53,505 nt of DNA from CAYLJJ01 sp964384025 (GTDB lineage Bacteria > Myxococcota_A > Bradymonadia > UBA7976 > UBA1532), in the NCBI GenBank assembly GCA_964384025.1, contig CAYLJJ010000038.1, forward strand, positions 1 through 53,505, in the 5' to 3' direction. Positions within the stretch are counted from its first letter, which is position 1. Every line of letters begins with the position of its first letter. Below, one piece after another: positions 1-9,302 of this stretch. The position numbers and the translations under genes are program-made. Under the pieces are notes generated by a model. It did no database searches, was not told the DNA's origin, and saw nothing but the letters and a program-made list of their open reading frames with translations.

Positions 1-36
1 CAGGTGCTTTAGGTACTTAGTATTGCTGCAGATTGG

Positions 37-110
37 CGGAAACGGAACGAGTGGGATAATCGGGAATGGAACGAGTGGGAATTGCGCAGTTCGGCGGATA
101 ATTTTTTGAG
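37..110. mobile_element. Possible IS21-like insertion sequence end
   Basis: The 13-base string GGAACGAGTGGGA occurs at 44-56 and again at 68-80, flanked by GGCGGA strings near 36 and 95. Spaced short repeats of this kind are typical of the multiple transposase-binding sites at the ends of IS21-family elements. No transposase gene is in the window, so this would be the outer end of an element lying to the left. The rest of the 331-base stretch before the first gene is AT-rich and shows nothing else I can name. The identification is by resemblance only. Confidence 0.25.
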
Positions 111-331
111 AGCAAAAGGAGCAAACTGAAGTCCGCATTCCGGAAAAAAACTCCATGATTTCAAACAATTGCCGACCGAACCGCACAATTCTTAAGCATT
201 AGAAGAAGAAAAAAACATAGGTGACAATTTTCAAAGAAAAATAAAACATGCTGCCCAGTATACTGAAATTGTTACATGAACCTTTCACTTTTTGTTCTCG
301 ATCTGCTCCTATGGTACCCTAGTGTAATTAA

Positions 332-2695
332 GTGAATTTGGACTGTAGAATGACAATTAAAGTAAAGCTCTTTATGTCCTTTTTATTTTTTGCATTTTCC
401 TCCTTTCTCGTTGTTTCCCTCGTCAGTTTCTCTATTTCCAAACAAGCCTTGGAGGATTCCTTATTAAAGGGAATGAATACTCTCTCTGATTTTAAAGAAT
501 CAGAGATTTTTCTTTACCTTGAAAACCTAAAGACCCGTACTGTCGATTTTAGTACTGATGGGCGCATTAGAGCTGGTACTCTAGAGTACCAAACTCCAAA
601 TTCAGATAAAAAAATGGTGTGCCAGAAGCTAAAAACTTATATAGCTGAAAACAAACTTCCAATAGAGACTGATATCCGCCAAATCGACATAATCGACATA
701 AAAGGAAATATTTTTGTTTCTACAAATGAGAAAAAACGAGGATCAGATGGAAGCTTAAAACTGCATTTTATCCGAGGGAAAAGTGTTACTTATGTAAGCA
801 ATATTCAAATTGAAGGCGACAAATTAGCAAAACTAGTAGTATCTACTCCCATAAAAAGTATTACTGACCGTAAACAAACAGTAGGGGTACTTGTTCTTCA
901 CTTTGGTTTGAATCCTCTGGTAAGCATAATGAATGGCAGCAATGCAACAAGGCTAGGGGCTAAAACGCAGGTTGTTCATTGGGAGCAGAGTGGAGAAATC
1001 TATTTAGTAAACAAAAACAACAAAGTGATTATTAATTCAAAAGATCAGGCCATCAAACCCTTCGTTGATATAAAAAACAGTGAGCCGATTGTTGAATGTC
1101 TGAAAAACGACAAGGAAATGGCTGGTTACTGGAATAATCACGATGGAATATCAGTAATTGGGAGTTCGATGTGTATTAAAATTGATGGAATCGAACTTGT
1201 CCTCATCTCTGAAGAGAAAACTGAGGATGCTTTTAAAGGAATCGAAAAGTTGAAAAGAATTACAATTGCAGTCGGGTTCGTTTTTGCTTTAATTATTCTG
1301 ATTTTGATTATCCCGATCACTAGAGTTTTTTTAGTGCCCCTACAAAAATTGAAGAGTTCCATACGAGCCATTGGAGAGGGAGACCTCACCCACAGGATTG
1401 CTATGGAGCGTAGAGATGAGTTCGGTGAAGTAGCTCAGGCCTTTGATCGTATGACAAAAAATCTACAGATCATCACAACCTCACGGAATGAGCTTAACCA
1501 AGAGATCAGAGAGCGAAAAAAAATAGAAGCTGACTTAATCCTTGCTAAAAAAGAAGCTGAATCTGCTGTTGCTGTTAAGTCTGAATTTCTAGCTAATATG
1601 AGCCATGAAATTCGCACTCCTATGAATGCTATCATCGGGATGACAGAATTAGTACTGAATACAAAATTATCAAATGAACAACGAGAAAATCTAGAAATTG
1701 TGGTGAATTCTGCTGGATCTTTAACACGAATACTTAATGATATCTTAGATTTTTCCAAAATTGAATCGGGGAAACTAGAAATCTTGGATGAAGAGTTTGA
1801 ACTAGCACAAGAATTGGCAACGACATACAATGTTATCAAAGCAAAGATAGATAATGATAGAATTGAATTCAGTTCAAATATAGATCCCGATATTCCTGTT
1901 AATATTATTGGCGATAACCTAAGAATTCGGCAAATTATTGTAAATTTCCTGGGGAACGCCATCAAATTTACTGAAAATGGTAAAATAGAACTCAACGTAG
2001 AACTTTTAGAAAAAAATGGGGAAAATTGTCTATTACAGTTCTCTGTTTCCGATACAGGAATCGGAATCCCTCCTGGTAGGTTGGATCAGATTTTTGATAG
2101 CTTTATCCAAGCCGAGCATCATACAACGAAAAAATTTGGGGGAACTGGCCTTGGGTTGTCGATTTCTCAACAGTTAGCCCGATTAATGGGTGGAGGTACA
2201 AGTGTCACTAGCGAAGAAGGGGTAGGCAGTACCTTTTATTGCACTCTAATGGTGAAAGAAGGGAAAAACATCAAAATTTCTGAGCAGAGAAACCTTGAAA
2301 GATCCCTCTCTGTTCAAGGCAAAAGGATTTTATTGGTAGAGGATAACAAAATCAACCAAATGCTGGCGACTAAAGTCTTAAAAAAAGCGGGCGTCAGAGT
2401 TACTATAGCTAACGATGGTGAACAATGCCTTGAAATCCTATCAAGGGAGGAATTTGAGTTAATTTTAATGGATATTCAAATGCCAAATATGGGAGGGGTG
2501 GAAGCAACAGAATTGATTCGCAAAGGAAAACACCAAGTCAAGCAGCCCAATATTCCTATTGTTGCTATGACAGCGAATGCCTTGGTCGGTGATAGAGAAA
2601 AATATATGACGGCAGGGATGAACGACTATATTACTAAGCCCTTTAAAACAGCCGTTCTATTTCATATAATCGACCACCTTACAAAAGATCCCTGA
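332..2695 (+). CDS. Membrane hybrid sensor histidine kinase with receiver domain
   Basis: Membrane sensor kinase that would autophosphorylate on His and pass the phosphate to its own C-terminal receiver. In order: transmembrane segment (about residues 8-35), a periplasmic region of about 270 residues (Cache-like in length, ligand unknown), second transmembrane segment (309-333), HAMP (334-385), short coiled coil, HisKA with H-box SHEIRTPMNAIIGM (His425), HATPase with N-box near 540, G1 DTGIGIP near 574 and G2 GGTGLGL near 603, and a REC domain with VEDN near 668, phosphoacceptor Asp714 in MDIQMP and Lys769. All catalytic residues are present, so it looks functional. The start is GTG; an ATG six codons later (350) is equally possible and neither has a strong SD. 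The gene is strongly AT-rich and poor in GATC compared with everything after 3073, which points to transfer or to a join between different DNAs. No partner regulator is adjacent. Confidence 0.93.
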   Translation: MNLDCRMTIKVKLFMSFLFFAFSSFLVVSLVSFSISKQALEDSLLKGMNTLSDFKESEIFLYLENLKTRTVDFSTDGRIRAGTLEYQTPNSDKKMVCQKLKTYIAENKLPIETDIRQIDIIDIKGNIFVSTNEKKRGSDGSLKLHFIRGKSVTYVSNIQIEGDKLAKLVVSTPIKSITDRKQTVGVLVLHFGLNPLVSIMNGSNATRLGAKTQVVHWEQSGEIYLVNKNNKVIINSKDQAIKPFVDIKNSEPIVECLKNDKEMAGYWNNHDGISVIGSSMCIKIDGIELVLISEEKTEDAFKGIEKLKRITIAVGFVFALIILILIIPITRVFLVPLQKLKSSIRAIGEGDLTHRIAMERRDEFGEVAQAFDRMTKNLQIITTSRNELNQEIRERKKIEADLILAKKEAESAVAVKSEFLANMSHEIRTPMNAIIGMTELVLNTKLSNEQRENLEIVVNSAGSLTRILNDILDFSKIESGKLEILDEEFELAQELATTYNVIKAKIDNDRIEFSSNIDPDIPVNIIGDNLRIRQIIVNFLGNAIKFTENGKIELNVELLEKNGENCLLQFSVSDTGIGIPPGRLDQIFDSFIQAEHHTTKKFGGTGLGLSISQQLARLMGGGTSVTSEEGVGSTFYCTLMVKEGKNIKISEQRNLERSLSVQGKRILLVEDNKINQMLATKVLKKAGVRVTIANDGEQCLEILSREEFELILMDIQMPNMGGVEATELIRKGKHQVKQPNIPIVAMTANALVGDREKYMTAGMNDYITKPFKTAVLFHIIDHLTKDP

Positions 2696-3072
2696 GCCTG
2701 TTGGATTTCGTTGCTGAATCATTCCCACAGCTTATATACTAATACAGGAATCGGTCTTGTCTCCAAACCTGAGGAGGAGACGACTTTAACGACAGCATAA
2801 CCGAGGCAAAGCCTCCTTTTTCTGCTCCTCGGACTGTGCCAGATCCGACAGCTATACTGACGCCAACTCAAACATTTGCCATCGGTGTTGTGAGCACATC
2901 AGGGGCATTTCATGCCCCCCCCAGCGCTGCGATCCGCTGGATGCGTATCCATCATCCTGCCTAAAAATATCGGTTCGGATATAATATCTGATCTGCCAAA
3001 ATTACATGTCGTTCGGTGGCTTAACATTCAGTGACTATACCTAACTTCACCGAGAGGGCAGAGCCACGCAGC
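2696..3072. other. Non-coding junction between AT-rich island and main genome
   Basis: No gene is visible here. Base composition shifts from the AT-rich kinase gene to the GC-richer style of the rest of the window somewhere in this stretch. It holds a short terminator-like hairpin after the kinase gene and a second inverted repeat, GGGGCA-TTTCA-TGCCCC, at 2902-2918 without a T-tract on either strand. No clear terminator for tdh, which ends at 3073, can be seen. Confidence 0.5.
2803..2821 (+). terminator. Short terminator-like hairpin after the histidine kinase
   Basis: GAGGC-AAA-GCCTC is followed directly by CTTTTTCT. The stem is only 5 base pairs, but the position 108 bases past the kinase stop and the T-run suit a weak Rho-independent terminator. 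Confidence 0.4.
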
Positions 3073-4095
3073 TCACCACTCCAAGATCACCTTCCCTGAG
3101 TTTTTAGAACGCATCACCTCAAAGCCCGCCTGGAACTCCTCTATCGGGAAGTGGTGAGTGATCACAGGATCGATGTCGAGGCCGCTTTGGAGAAGAGAGC
3201 CCATCTTATACCAAGTCTCAAACATCTCTCGGCCATAGATGCCTTTAAGGGTGAGGCCCTTAAAGACCACCTGATCCCAATCAATACCCATCTGCTTGGG
3301 TGGGATCCCCAGAAGGGCGACGCGCCCTCCATGATTGACCACCGAGAGCATCTGTGTGAAGGCCCCAGCACTGCCTGACATCTCCAAGACCACATCAAAG
3401 CCCTCTATCATCTCCAGCTCTTTCATGAGGGCCTGGAGATCTACTTCTCGCGGATCCACCGCGCGAGTAGCCCCTAGAGTACGGGCTAACTCCAAACGAT
3501 AGGGGTTCAACTCGGTGACGACGACATGACGGGCGCCCACCTGTTGGCAGATCGCGGCGGCCATACAGCCAATGGGCCCTCCCCCTGTGATCAAGACATC
3601 CTCTCCTGTGAGATCAAAAGAGAGAGCGGTGTGAATTGCATTGCCTAGAGGATCAAAGATGGCTGCTTGATCATCGCTCACCTCATCCGCGATTTTAAAG
3701 GCGTTAAAAGCAGGCAAACTGAGATATTCAGCGAAGGCTCCAGCGCGGTTAACCCCCACTCCAGAGGTCTCACGGCAGAGATGACGGCGCCCTGTGCGGC
3801 AATTGCGACAGCAGCCGCAAGTGATGTGTCCCTCTCCAGAGACCCGATCTCCAAGCTCAAAGCCCTGCACCGCGTTGCCCATCGCAGCCACCTCTCCTAC
3901 AAACTCATGGCCCACGATCATCGGCGTTGAGATGGTGCGTCTCGACCATTCATTCCAACAATAGATGTGGAGATCGGTGCCACAGATGGCGGTCTTGCGA
4001 ATTTGAATGAGCAGGTCGTTGGGGCCGATCTCCGGCTTTGGCTGTTCCTGCATCCAAAGCCCCTCCCGGGGGTGAGCCTTAACCAGGGCCCTCAT
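3073..4095 (-). CDS. tdh: L-threonine 3-dehydrogenase
   Basis: Zinc-dependent, NAD-linked oxidation of L-threonine to 2-amino-3-ketobutyrate, the substrate of the upstream kbl product. The protein resembles E. coli Tdh closely over its whole length: catalytic zinc Cys38 in TAICGTDLHI, GHEFVGEV, the four-cysteine structural zinc loop GHITCGCCRNCRTGRRHLC, a Rossmann motif ITGGGPIGCMAA, and IYGREMFETWYKM. I place the start at the ATG at 4095-4093. It overlaps the kbl stop as TGATG and has GGGAG about 9 bases upstream, giving 340 residues. A TTG one codon earlier is less likely. The kbl-tdh pair is transcribed leftward as one operon. Confidence 0.96.
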   Translation of the reverse strand: MRALVKAHPREGLWMQEQPKPEIGPNDLLIQIRKTAICGTDLHIYCWNEWSRRTISTPMIVGHEFVGEVAAMGNAVQGFELGDRVSGEGHITCGCCRNCRTGRRHLCRETSGVGVNRAGAFAEYLSLPAFNAFKIADEVSDDQAAIFDPLGNAIHTALSFDLTGEDVLITGGGPIGCMAAAICQQVGARHVVVTELNPYRLELARTLGATRAVDPREVDLQALMKELEMIEGFDVVLEMSGSAGAFTQMLSVVNHGGRVALLGIPPKQMGIDWDQVVFKGLTLKGIYGREMFETWYKMGSLLQSGLDIDPVITHHFPIEEFQAGFEVMRSKNSGKVILEW

Positions 4096-5297
4096 CAAAT
4101 AACTCCCAACTCACGCCCAACTTTTGTGAAGGCGGCGATGGCGCGCTCGATATGCTCCAGCTCATGGCCCGCAGAGATCTGAACCCGAATACGAGCCTGC
4201 TCCTTGGGGACCACAGGGAAGCTAAAGCCGATGACATAGATCCCCTCATCAAGGAGGCGCTCAGCCATCTCCCCCGCAAGGCGGGCGTCACCCAGCATTA
4301 CCGGGATGATGGGGTGGTCCTGACCCGCCAGCTCAAAGCCCGCCGCGCTCATCCCCTCTCGGAAGCGGTCTGTGTTTCTCCAAAGGCGCTCCAACAACTC
4401 CCCCCCCTCCTTCAGCAGCTTGAGGACCTCAAGGGAGGTAGCTACGATGGCAGGTGCTAGGGAGTTGGAGAAGAGATAGGGTCGTGCTCGCTGTCGCAGC
4501 CAAGCGATGATCTCTTGGCGACCGCTGACATAGCCCCCTGAAGCGCCCCCTAGAGCCTTACCCAGGGTCCCTGTGAGGATATCCACTCGATCGATTACGC
4601 CTCGATGCTCATGGCTGCCCCGACCATGCTCTCCCATAAAGCCTACGGCGTGGGAGTCATCAACCATCACCAAAGCATCGTAGCGCTCCGCTAGATCACA
4701 GATCCCCTCCAGATCGGCGATGATCCCATCCATAGAGAAGACACCATCTGTAGCGATGATCTGATAGCGACAGCCCGCTGCCTTGGCCTCCTTAAGCTTG
4801 GACTCTAGGTCCTCCATATTATTGTTCTTATAGCGATAGCGCCGTGCCTTACAGAGCCGCACACCGTCGATGATGCTGGCGTGGTTAAGAGCGTCACTGA
4901 TGATCGCATCCTCGGGACCCAAGAGGGCCTCAAAGAGCCCTCCATTGGCGTCAAAACAGGAGGAGAAGAGGATGGTGTCTTCCGTCTTGAGGAAATCGCT
5001 TAGCGCCCCCTCTAACTCTCGGTGAAGGTCCTGTGTGCCACAGATAAAGCGCACTGAGGACATCCCAAAGCCCCAGCGAGGCAGGGCATCCTGGGCGGCT
5101 TTGAGCACCTCTGGATGATTGGAGAGTCCCAGATAGTTGTTGGCGCAGAAGTTGAGATACTCCCCCTCTCCCGCTGCAGTCTTGACCGTGATCAGGCCCT
5201 GTTGAGGGGAGGTGATCAGGCGCTCCGCTTTAAAGAGACCACGCTCTCTCAGGACCTCTGTCTCTCTCGCCAAGCTCTCCAGAAATTTTGCCTTCAT
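4095..5297 (-). CDS. kbl: Glycine C-acetyltransferase (2-amino-3-ketobutyrate CoA ligase)
   Basis: PLP-dependent enzyme that splits 2-amino-3-ketobutyrate with CoA into glycine and acetyl-CoA, the second step of threonine degradation by Tdh. Alpha-oxoamine synthase fold: FCANNYLGLSNHPEV near residue 50, TILFSSCFDANGGLFEALLG, DDSHAVGFMGEHGRG, and the PLP lysine in GTLGKALGGASGG at about residue 247. The length (400) is normal for the family. An ATG start is supported by AGGAG about 8 bases upstream. It is translationally coupled to tdh through the TGATG overlap and divergent from yebC. Confidence 0.96.
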   Translation of the reverse strand: MKAKFLESLARETEVLRERGLFKAERLITSPQQGLITVKTAAGEGEYLNFCANNYLGLSNHPEVLKAAQDALPRWGFGMSSVRFICGTQDLHRELEGALSDFLKTEDTILFSSCFDANGGLFEALLGPEDAIISDALNHASIIDGVRLCKARRYRYKNNNMEDLESKLKEAKAAGCRYQIIATDGVFSMDGIIADLEGICDLAERYDALVMVDDSHAVGFMGEHGRGSHEHRGVIDRVDILTGTLGKALGGASGGYVSGRQEIIAWLRQRARPYLFSNSLAPAIVATSLEVLKLLKEGGELLERLWRNTDRFREGMSAAGFELAGQDHPIIPVMLGDARLAGEMAERLLDEGIYVIGFSFPVVPKEQARIRVQISAGHELEHIERAIAAFTKVGRELGVI

Positions 5298-5465
5298 CTA
5301 AAGATCTCCTATGAGTGCGAAGAGAAGATACTCTCTCAAAATCAAAGCCTCAATCGGTGGGTGCTCAATTCCAGTGGTGGAGAAAGAGAGATGGGCCTCA
5401 GCGTTGAAGCTGCGCTGGCGATATGGTACCGGAGAGTTGAACCACAGCGATGAGATGGAGGCACT

Positions 5466-6218
5466 GTGTCTGGTCACAATAAATGGAGCACCATCAAGCA
5501 TAAGAAGGGGCGCGCGGACGCGGCGCGGGGAAAGCTTTTTACTAAGCTGATCCGTGAGCTGACAGTGGCGAGCCGTGAGGGAGGCTCCGACGCTGATGGC
5601 AACCCCCGTCTGCGCGCAGCCATCAACGCTGCACGAAGCTCCAACATGCCCAATGACACCATCACCCGAGCGGTCAAGCGGGGAGCCGGAGAGCTGGAAG
5701 GGGAGACCTATGATGAGATCCTCTATGAAGGTCATGGTAAGAAGGGGGTTGCCTTTTTGGTGGAGACTTTAACCACCAACCGCAACCGCACCGTAGCTGA
5801 GATTCGCCATATCTTCACCAAATATGGGGGAGAGCTGGGCACCTCAGGCTCTGTCGCCTGGATGTTTGAACAAAAGGGCTATATCGAGGTGGAGGAGGAG
5901 GGGGTTGACTTCGATGAACTCTTTGAGGCCGCCGCGGAGCTTGGAGCTGAGGAGGTAGAGCCGGGCGAGGAGGTTTTTGAGGTCACCTGCGAGTATCAAG
6001 ATCTACATGAGGTCAGCAAAGGTCTGAGCGCCGCGAACTTCTCCCTGAGGACGGTTAAGGTGGTGCGCATCCCCAACAACCCCATGAAAGTTGAAGGCAA
6101 GGTGGCCGAGCATACCTTTAAGCTCTTGGGGCTCCTCGATGATCAAGATGATGCTCAAAATATCTGGACCAATGCAGAGTTCTCTGACATGGAGATGGAG
6201 CGCTTAAGCGCATTATGA
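5466..6218 (+). CDS. yebC: YebC/PmpR-family protein (translation factor / transcriptional regulator)
   Basis: Cytosolic protein of the TACO1/YebC family, reported in other bacteria either to help ribosomes at proline stretches or to act as a DNA-binding regulator. The N-terminus SGHNKWSTIKHKKGRADAAR and the stretch AGELEGETYDEILYEGHGK are diagnostic, and 250 residues is the usual length. The start is GTG with GGAG 7 bases upstream. The stop overlaps the ruvA start as ATGA, so the two are coupled. yebC beside ruv genes is a common bacterial arrangement; ruvC and ruvB are not here. Confidence 0.95.
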   Translation: MSGHNKWSTIKHKKGRADAARGKLFTKLIRELTVASREGGSDADGNPRLRAAINAARSSNMPNDTITRAVKRGAGELEGETYDEILYEGHGKKGVAFLVETLTTNRNRTVAEIRHIFTKYGGELGTSGSVAWMFEQKGYIEVEEEGVDFDELFEAAAELGAEEVEPGEEVFEVTCEYQDLHEVSKGLSAANFSLRTVKVVRIPNNPMKVEGKVAEHTFKLLGLLDDQDDAQNIWTNAEFSDMEMERLSAL

Positions 6219-6796
6219 TCGCTCGTTTAACCGGGATCCTCGCACATAAGAGCGCAGAAACCCTCCTCCTGGATGTAAGCGGGGTGGGTTATGAGCTGAG
6301 CTGCCCCTTGAGCACCCTTGAAAGTCTCCCTATTGAGGGCGCGACCTGTAGTTTGGTGGTCCATACCTATGTGAGAGAGGATCAGCTCAACCTCTACGGC
6401 TTCTCCAACCTCGCTGAGCGCAAGCTTTTTCGTATGCTCATCGGGGTCTCAGGCATCGGCCCCAAGCTGGGCTTGGCGCTCCTCAGTGGGATGAACGCTG
6501 ACAGCCTCCGAGGGGCGATCAAGCGAGGAGACATAAGACAACTCTGTAAAACCCCTGGCATCGGTAAGCGCGGCGCTGAGCGTCTGATCTTAGAACTGAG
6601 AGATCGTCTCCCTGATGAGGAGGCTCCCGCCCTCTCTCAATCCAAGGCTCAGCTTGAAGATCTGGAGAGCGCGCTGCGCAACTTAGGTTATCGCCCCAAA
6701 GATATAGAGCGTCTGCTGACCGCCCTTCAACAGGAGGCTGTAGAGAGATCTTTTGAAGAGCTGCTACGCGAAGCGCTAAAGCGCCTGAGGACTTAG
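6215..6796 (+). CDS. ruvA: Holliday junction branch migration protein RuvA
   Basis: RuvA tetramers bind Holliday junctions and load the RuvB motor. Visible parts: N-terminal OB-fold domain (1-65, MIARLTGILAHKSAETLLLD), helix-hairpin-helix domains with LIGVSGIGPKLGLALLSG and CKTPGIGKRGAERLILELRD, and a C-terminal three-helix RuvB-binding domain (about 148-193) with ALRNLGY. Length is normal. It overlaps yebC by 4 bases. Its partners ruvB and ruvC are not in the window, so the usual ruv operon is split in this organism. Confidence 0.96.
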   Translation: MIARLTGILAHKSAETLLLDVSGVGYELSCPLSTLESLPIEGATCSLVVHTYVREDQLNLYGFSNLAERKLFRMLIGVSGIGPKLGLALLSGMNADSLRGAIKRGDIRQLCKTPGIGKRGAERLILELRDRLPDEEAPALSQSKAQLEDLESALRNLGYRPKDIERLLTALQQEAVERSFEELLREALKRLRT

Positions 6797-6880
6797 GCTC
6801 TGTTAGTTAAGGATCGTGTAGAAATGAGTTTCTCTCATCAAGGCGGCACGGAGCAGAAGAAAAAAGCTCTGGGCGAGTGA

Positions 6881-6892
6881 GCTTCTAGAAGC
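6881..6892. promoter_or_regulatory. Perfect 12-base palindrome upstream of lon
   Basis: GCTTCTAGAAGC lies 80 bases before the lon start, in the only non-coding stretch between ruvA and lon. It could be an operator for a dimeric regulator of the lon promoter. No clear sigma-32 or sigma-70 promoter could be read next to it, and it is not a CIRCE element. Chance is possible. Confidence 0.25.
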
Positions 6893-6971
6893 AAATGTCA
6901 ACAGGGCCTGGATAGAGCGGCTTGCTTTCTCCTCCGAGGTGTCCATGGTTCCCCTTTTAGGAGGAGAAGCT

Positions 6972-9302
6972 ATGATCTCTTTGGAAGATATCCAGAGCAA
7001 AGAGATGCCGATGATCGCCCTTCAGAATGCGGTGATTTTTCCCATCATCAACCTGCCTATCCCAGTACCCTTTGAGGGAGATGAGAGCTTTCAACTCATC
7101 GAGGAGGCACGAGAAGGGGAGGGGCTGGTCTTTATTGTCGCTCAGAGGGGAGAGCGCAAGCCCCAAGGAGATGCAGAGATCTATTCCATAGGGACCATCG
7201 CTCGCATTCTACATATCAGCCATAACAGCTCAGGTCATGAGATCCTGGTGGAGGGGATCGCTCGGGGGCAGTTGGAGGAGATCTGGCCTCTGGAGCTTGG
7301 GGGAGAGATGGTCTCGGTAAAGGTGCTCCCTGAAGATCAAGGAGAGCCCCCTGTCCAGGAAGCTCTGGGCCGTGTCCTGCGAGAGCTGGCCCTCAAGATC
7401 ATCCGGCTCTCCCCCCACCTCCCCCCTGAGGCTCTGAAGCTGATCGAGGGGATCAAAGATCCTGGACACCTCGCTGACTTGGTGGCCTCTCAGCTCCGCC
7501 TCGACCTGTCGGAGAAGCAGAAGATCTTGGAGCTGAGCGGTGTGATGTCTAGGATCCAGGAGGTGATCAAGCATATCGCTCACGAGGTCGCGGTGCTGGA
7601 GCTGTCTCATGGCATCCGCAGCGACGTAAAGGTCAACCTGGATAAGCATCAACGCGAGCACTACCTCAGAGAGAAGCTGCGGGTCATTCAGAGAGAGCTG
7701 GGGGAGGACTCCGGTGTGGATGATCTGGGTGAGCTGCGGCTCAAAGTGAAAGAGGCTCAAATGCCAGAGGCGGCCCTCAAGGCCGCTGAGCGAGAGCTGA
7801 AGCGTCTGGCGCGTATGAACCCTCAGAGCGCTGAGTACACCGTCGCCCGCACTTATATCGACTGGCTCGTCGATACCCCCTGGGTCAAGACCACTGAAGA
7901 CAACCTGGATATCAACGCCGCCGAGCAGGTCTTGGAGAAACACCATTATGGCCTCACTCGGGTCAAGCAGCGCATCGTCGAGTATCTGGCTGTTCGCAAG
8001 CTCAAGGGGGATATGAAGGGGCCGATCCTCTGCCTTATAGGCCCTCCTGGCGTTGGCAAGACTTCTCTTGGGCGCTCCATCGCTGAGACCCTGGGTCGTA
8101 AGTTCGTCCAGGTAAGCTTGGGCGGGATGCGGGATGAAGCAGAGATCCGTGGACATCGCCGCACCTATATTGGGGCTCTCCCTGGCCGGATCATCAAGGG
8201 GCTTAAGCGCGCTGAGAATATGAACCCGGTCTTTGTCCTGGATGAGATCGATAAGCTGGGTAATGACTTTCGGGGAGATCCCGCCTCTGCTCTGCTGGAG
8301 GTCCTGGATCCAGAGCAGAATTTTGCCTTCAGCGATCACTATCTTGAGGTGCCTGTCGATCTCTCCAAGGTGCTGTTTATCACCACCGCCAATCGTCGCG
8401 ATACCATCCCTTCGGCCCTCCTGGATCGGATGGAGGTGATCGAGATGCCCAGCTATATCCACGAGGAGAAGATCCAGATCGCGCAGCGACACCTGCTCCC
8501 TCGACAGCTTGAGGAGCATGGCCTTAACCCGAAGCAAGTTGATCTCAACCAGGAGGCTTTTCAGGCCCTGGTGAGTCGCTACACTCGAGAAGCGGGGGTA
8601 CGCAATCTGAGCCGAGAGATCGCCTCGGTGCTGCGCTCGGTAGCCAAGGATGTAGCCCTCGGCGAGGTAGAGCTGCCGGTGATGGTGGACGCTGCTCGGG
8701 TCCGCCTCGCTCTAGGTCCCCATAAGTTCTTCCCGGAGATGAAAGAGGATATCGCCACCCCTGGCGTAGCAGTCGGATTGGCCTGGACCCCTGTGGGTGG
8801 AGAGATCCTCTTTATCGAAGCCAGCGCTATGAAGGGCTCAGGCAAGCTGATCCTCACCGGACAGCTGGGCGAGGTGATGAAGGAGTCTGCTCAGGCGGCG
8901 ATGTCTTTTATCCACGCTCGCGCTGAGGAGTTGGAGATCAAGGAGGAGTGCTTCTCTGCTCAAAATGTCCACCTTCACCTGCCCAGCGGCGCCATCCCTA
9001 AGGATGGCCCCAGCGCTGGTGTCGCGATCGTCACCGCCCTCACCTCTCTCTTCAGCGGACGCTGTATGCGTGATGGTTTGGCGATGACTGGAGAGATCAC
9101 CCTCAGAGGAGTGGTGATGCCTGTCGGCGGAGTCAAGGAGAAGATCCTCGCGGCTCACCGTGCGGGGATCAGTGAGATCATCCTGCCAGGTCGCAATCGA
9201 GGAGATCTAGAGGAGATCCCAGAGAAGATCAGAGGGGAGCTGAGCTTTCACCTCGTGGATCGCATCGAAGAGGTCCTCAAGCTGGTTTTTCAGCCAAGCT
9301 GA
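6972..9302 (+). CDS. lon: ATP-dependent protease Lon
   Basis: Hexameric cytosolic AAA+ serine protease of protein quality control. N-terminal substrate-binding domain (1 to about 200), coiled coil, AAA+ module with Walker A GPPGVGKTSLG near 357, Walker B VFVLDEIDKL, then the S16 protease domain with catalytic Ser681 in PKDGPSAGVAI and Lys722 in GGVKEKILAAHRAG. These match E. coli Lon in position almost exactly. The start is taken as the ATG at 6972, which has TTAGGAGGAG just upstream; the frame stays open to a GTG at 6939 that lacks such a site. Length 776. It is a single gene, followed at once by a perfect hairpin. Confidence 0.97.
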   Translation: MISLEDIQSKEMPMIALQNAVIFPIINLPIPVPFEGDESFQLIEEAREGEGLVFIVAQRGERKPQGDAEIYSIGTIARILHISHNSSGHEILVEGIARGQLEEIWPLELGGEMVSVKVLPEDQGEPPVQEALGRVLRELALKIIRLSPHLPPEALKLIEGIKDPGHLADLVASQLRLDLSEKQKILELSGVMSRIQEVIKHIAHEVAVLELSHGIRSDVKVNLDKHQREHYLREKLRVIQRELGEDSGVDDLGELRLKVKEAQMPEAALKAAERELKRLARMNPQSAEYTVARTYIDWLVDTPWVKTTEDNLDINAAEQVLEKHHYGLTRVKQRIVEYLAVRKLKGDMKGPILCLIGPPGVGKTSLGRSIAETLGRKFVQVSLGGMRDEAEIRGHRRTYIGALPGRIIKGLKRAENMNPVFVLDEIDKLGNDFRGDPASALLEVLDPEQNFAFSDHYLEVPVDLSKVLFITTANRRDTIPSALLDRMEVIEMPSYIHEEKIQIAQRHLLPRQLEEHGLNPKQVDLNQEAFQALVSRYTREAGVRNLSREIASVLRSVAKDVALGEVELPVMVDAARVRLALGPHKFFPEMKEDIATPGVAVGLAWTPVGGEILFIEASAMKGSGKLILTGQLGEVMKESAQAAMSFIHARAEELEIKEECFSAQNVHLHLPSGAIPKDGPSAGVAIVTALTSLFSGRCMRDGLAMTGEITLRGVVMPVGGVKEKILAAHRAGISEIILPGRNRGDLEEIPEKIRGELSFHLVDRIEEVLKLVFQPS

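Noticed and set aside
2902..2918. GGGGCA/TGCCCC hairpin as terminator of tdh
   Set aside because: It lies over 150 bases beyond the tdh stop and has no T-tract on the minus strand.
7230..8537. 435-codon open frame antisense to lon
   Set aside because: It mirrors the lon codon pattern (rich in Leu, Gln, Asp, His) and shows no domain or SD; a shadow of a strongly biased gene.
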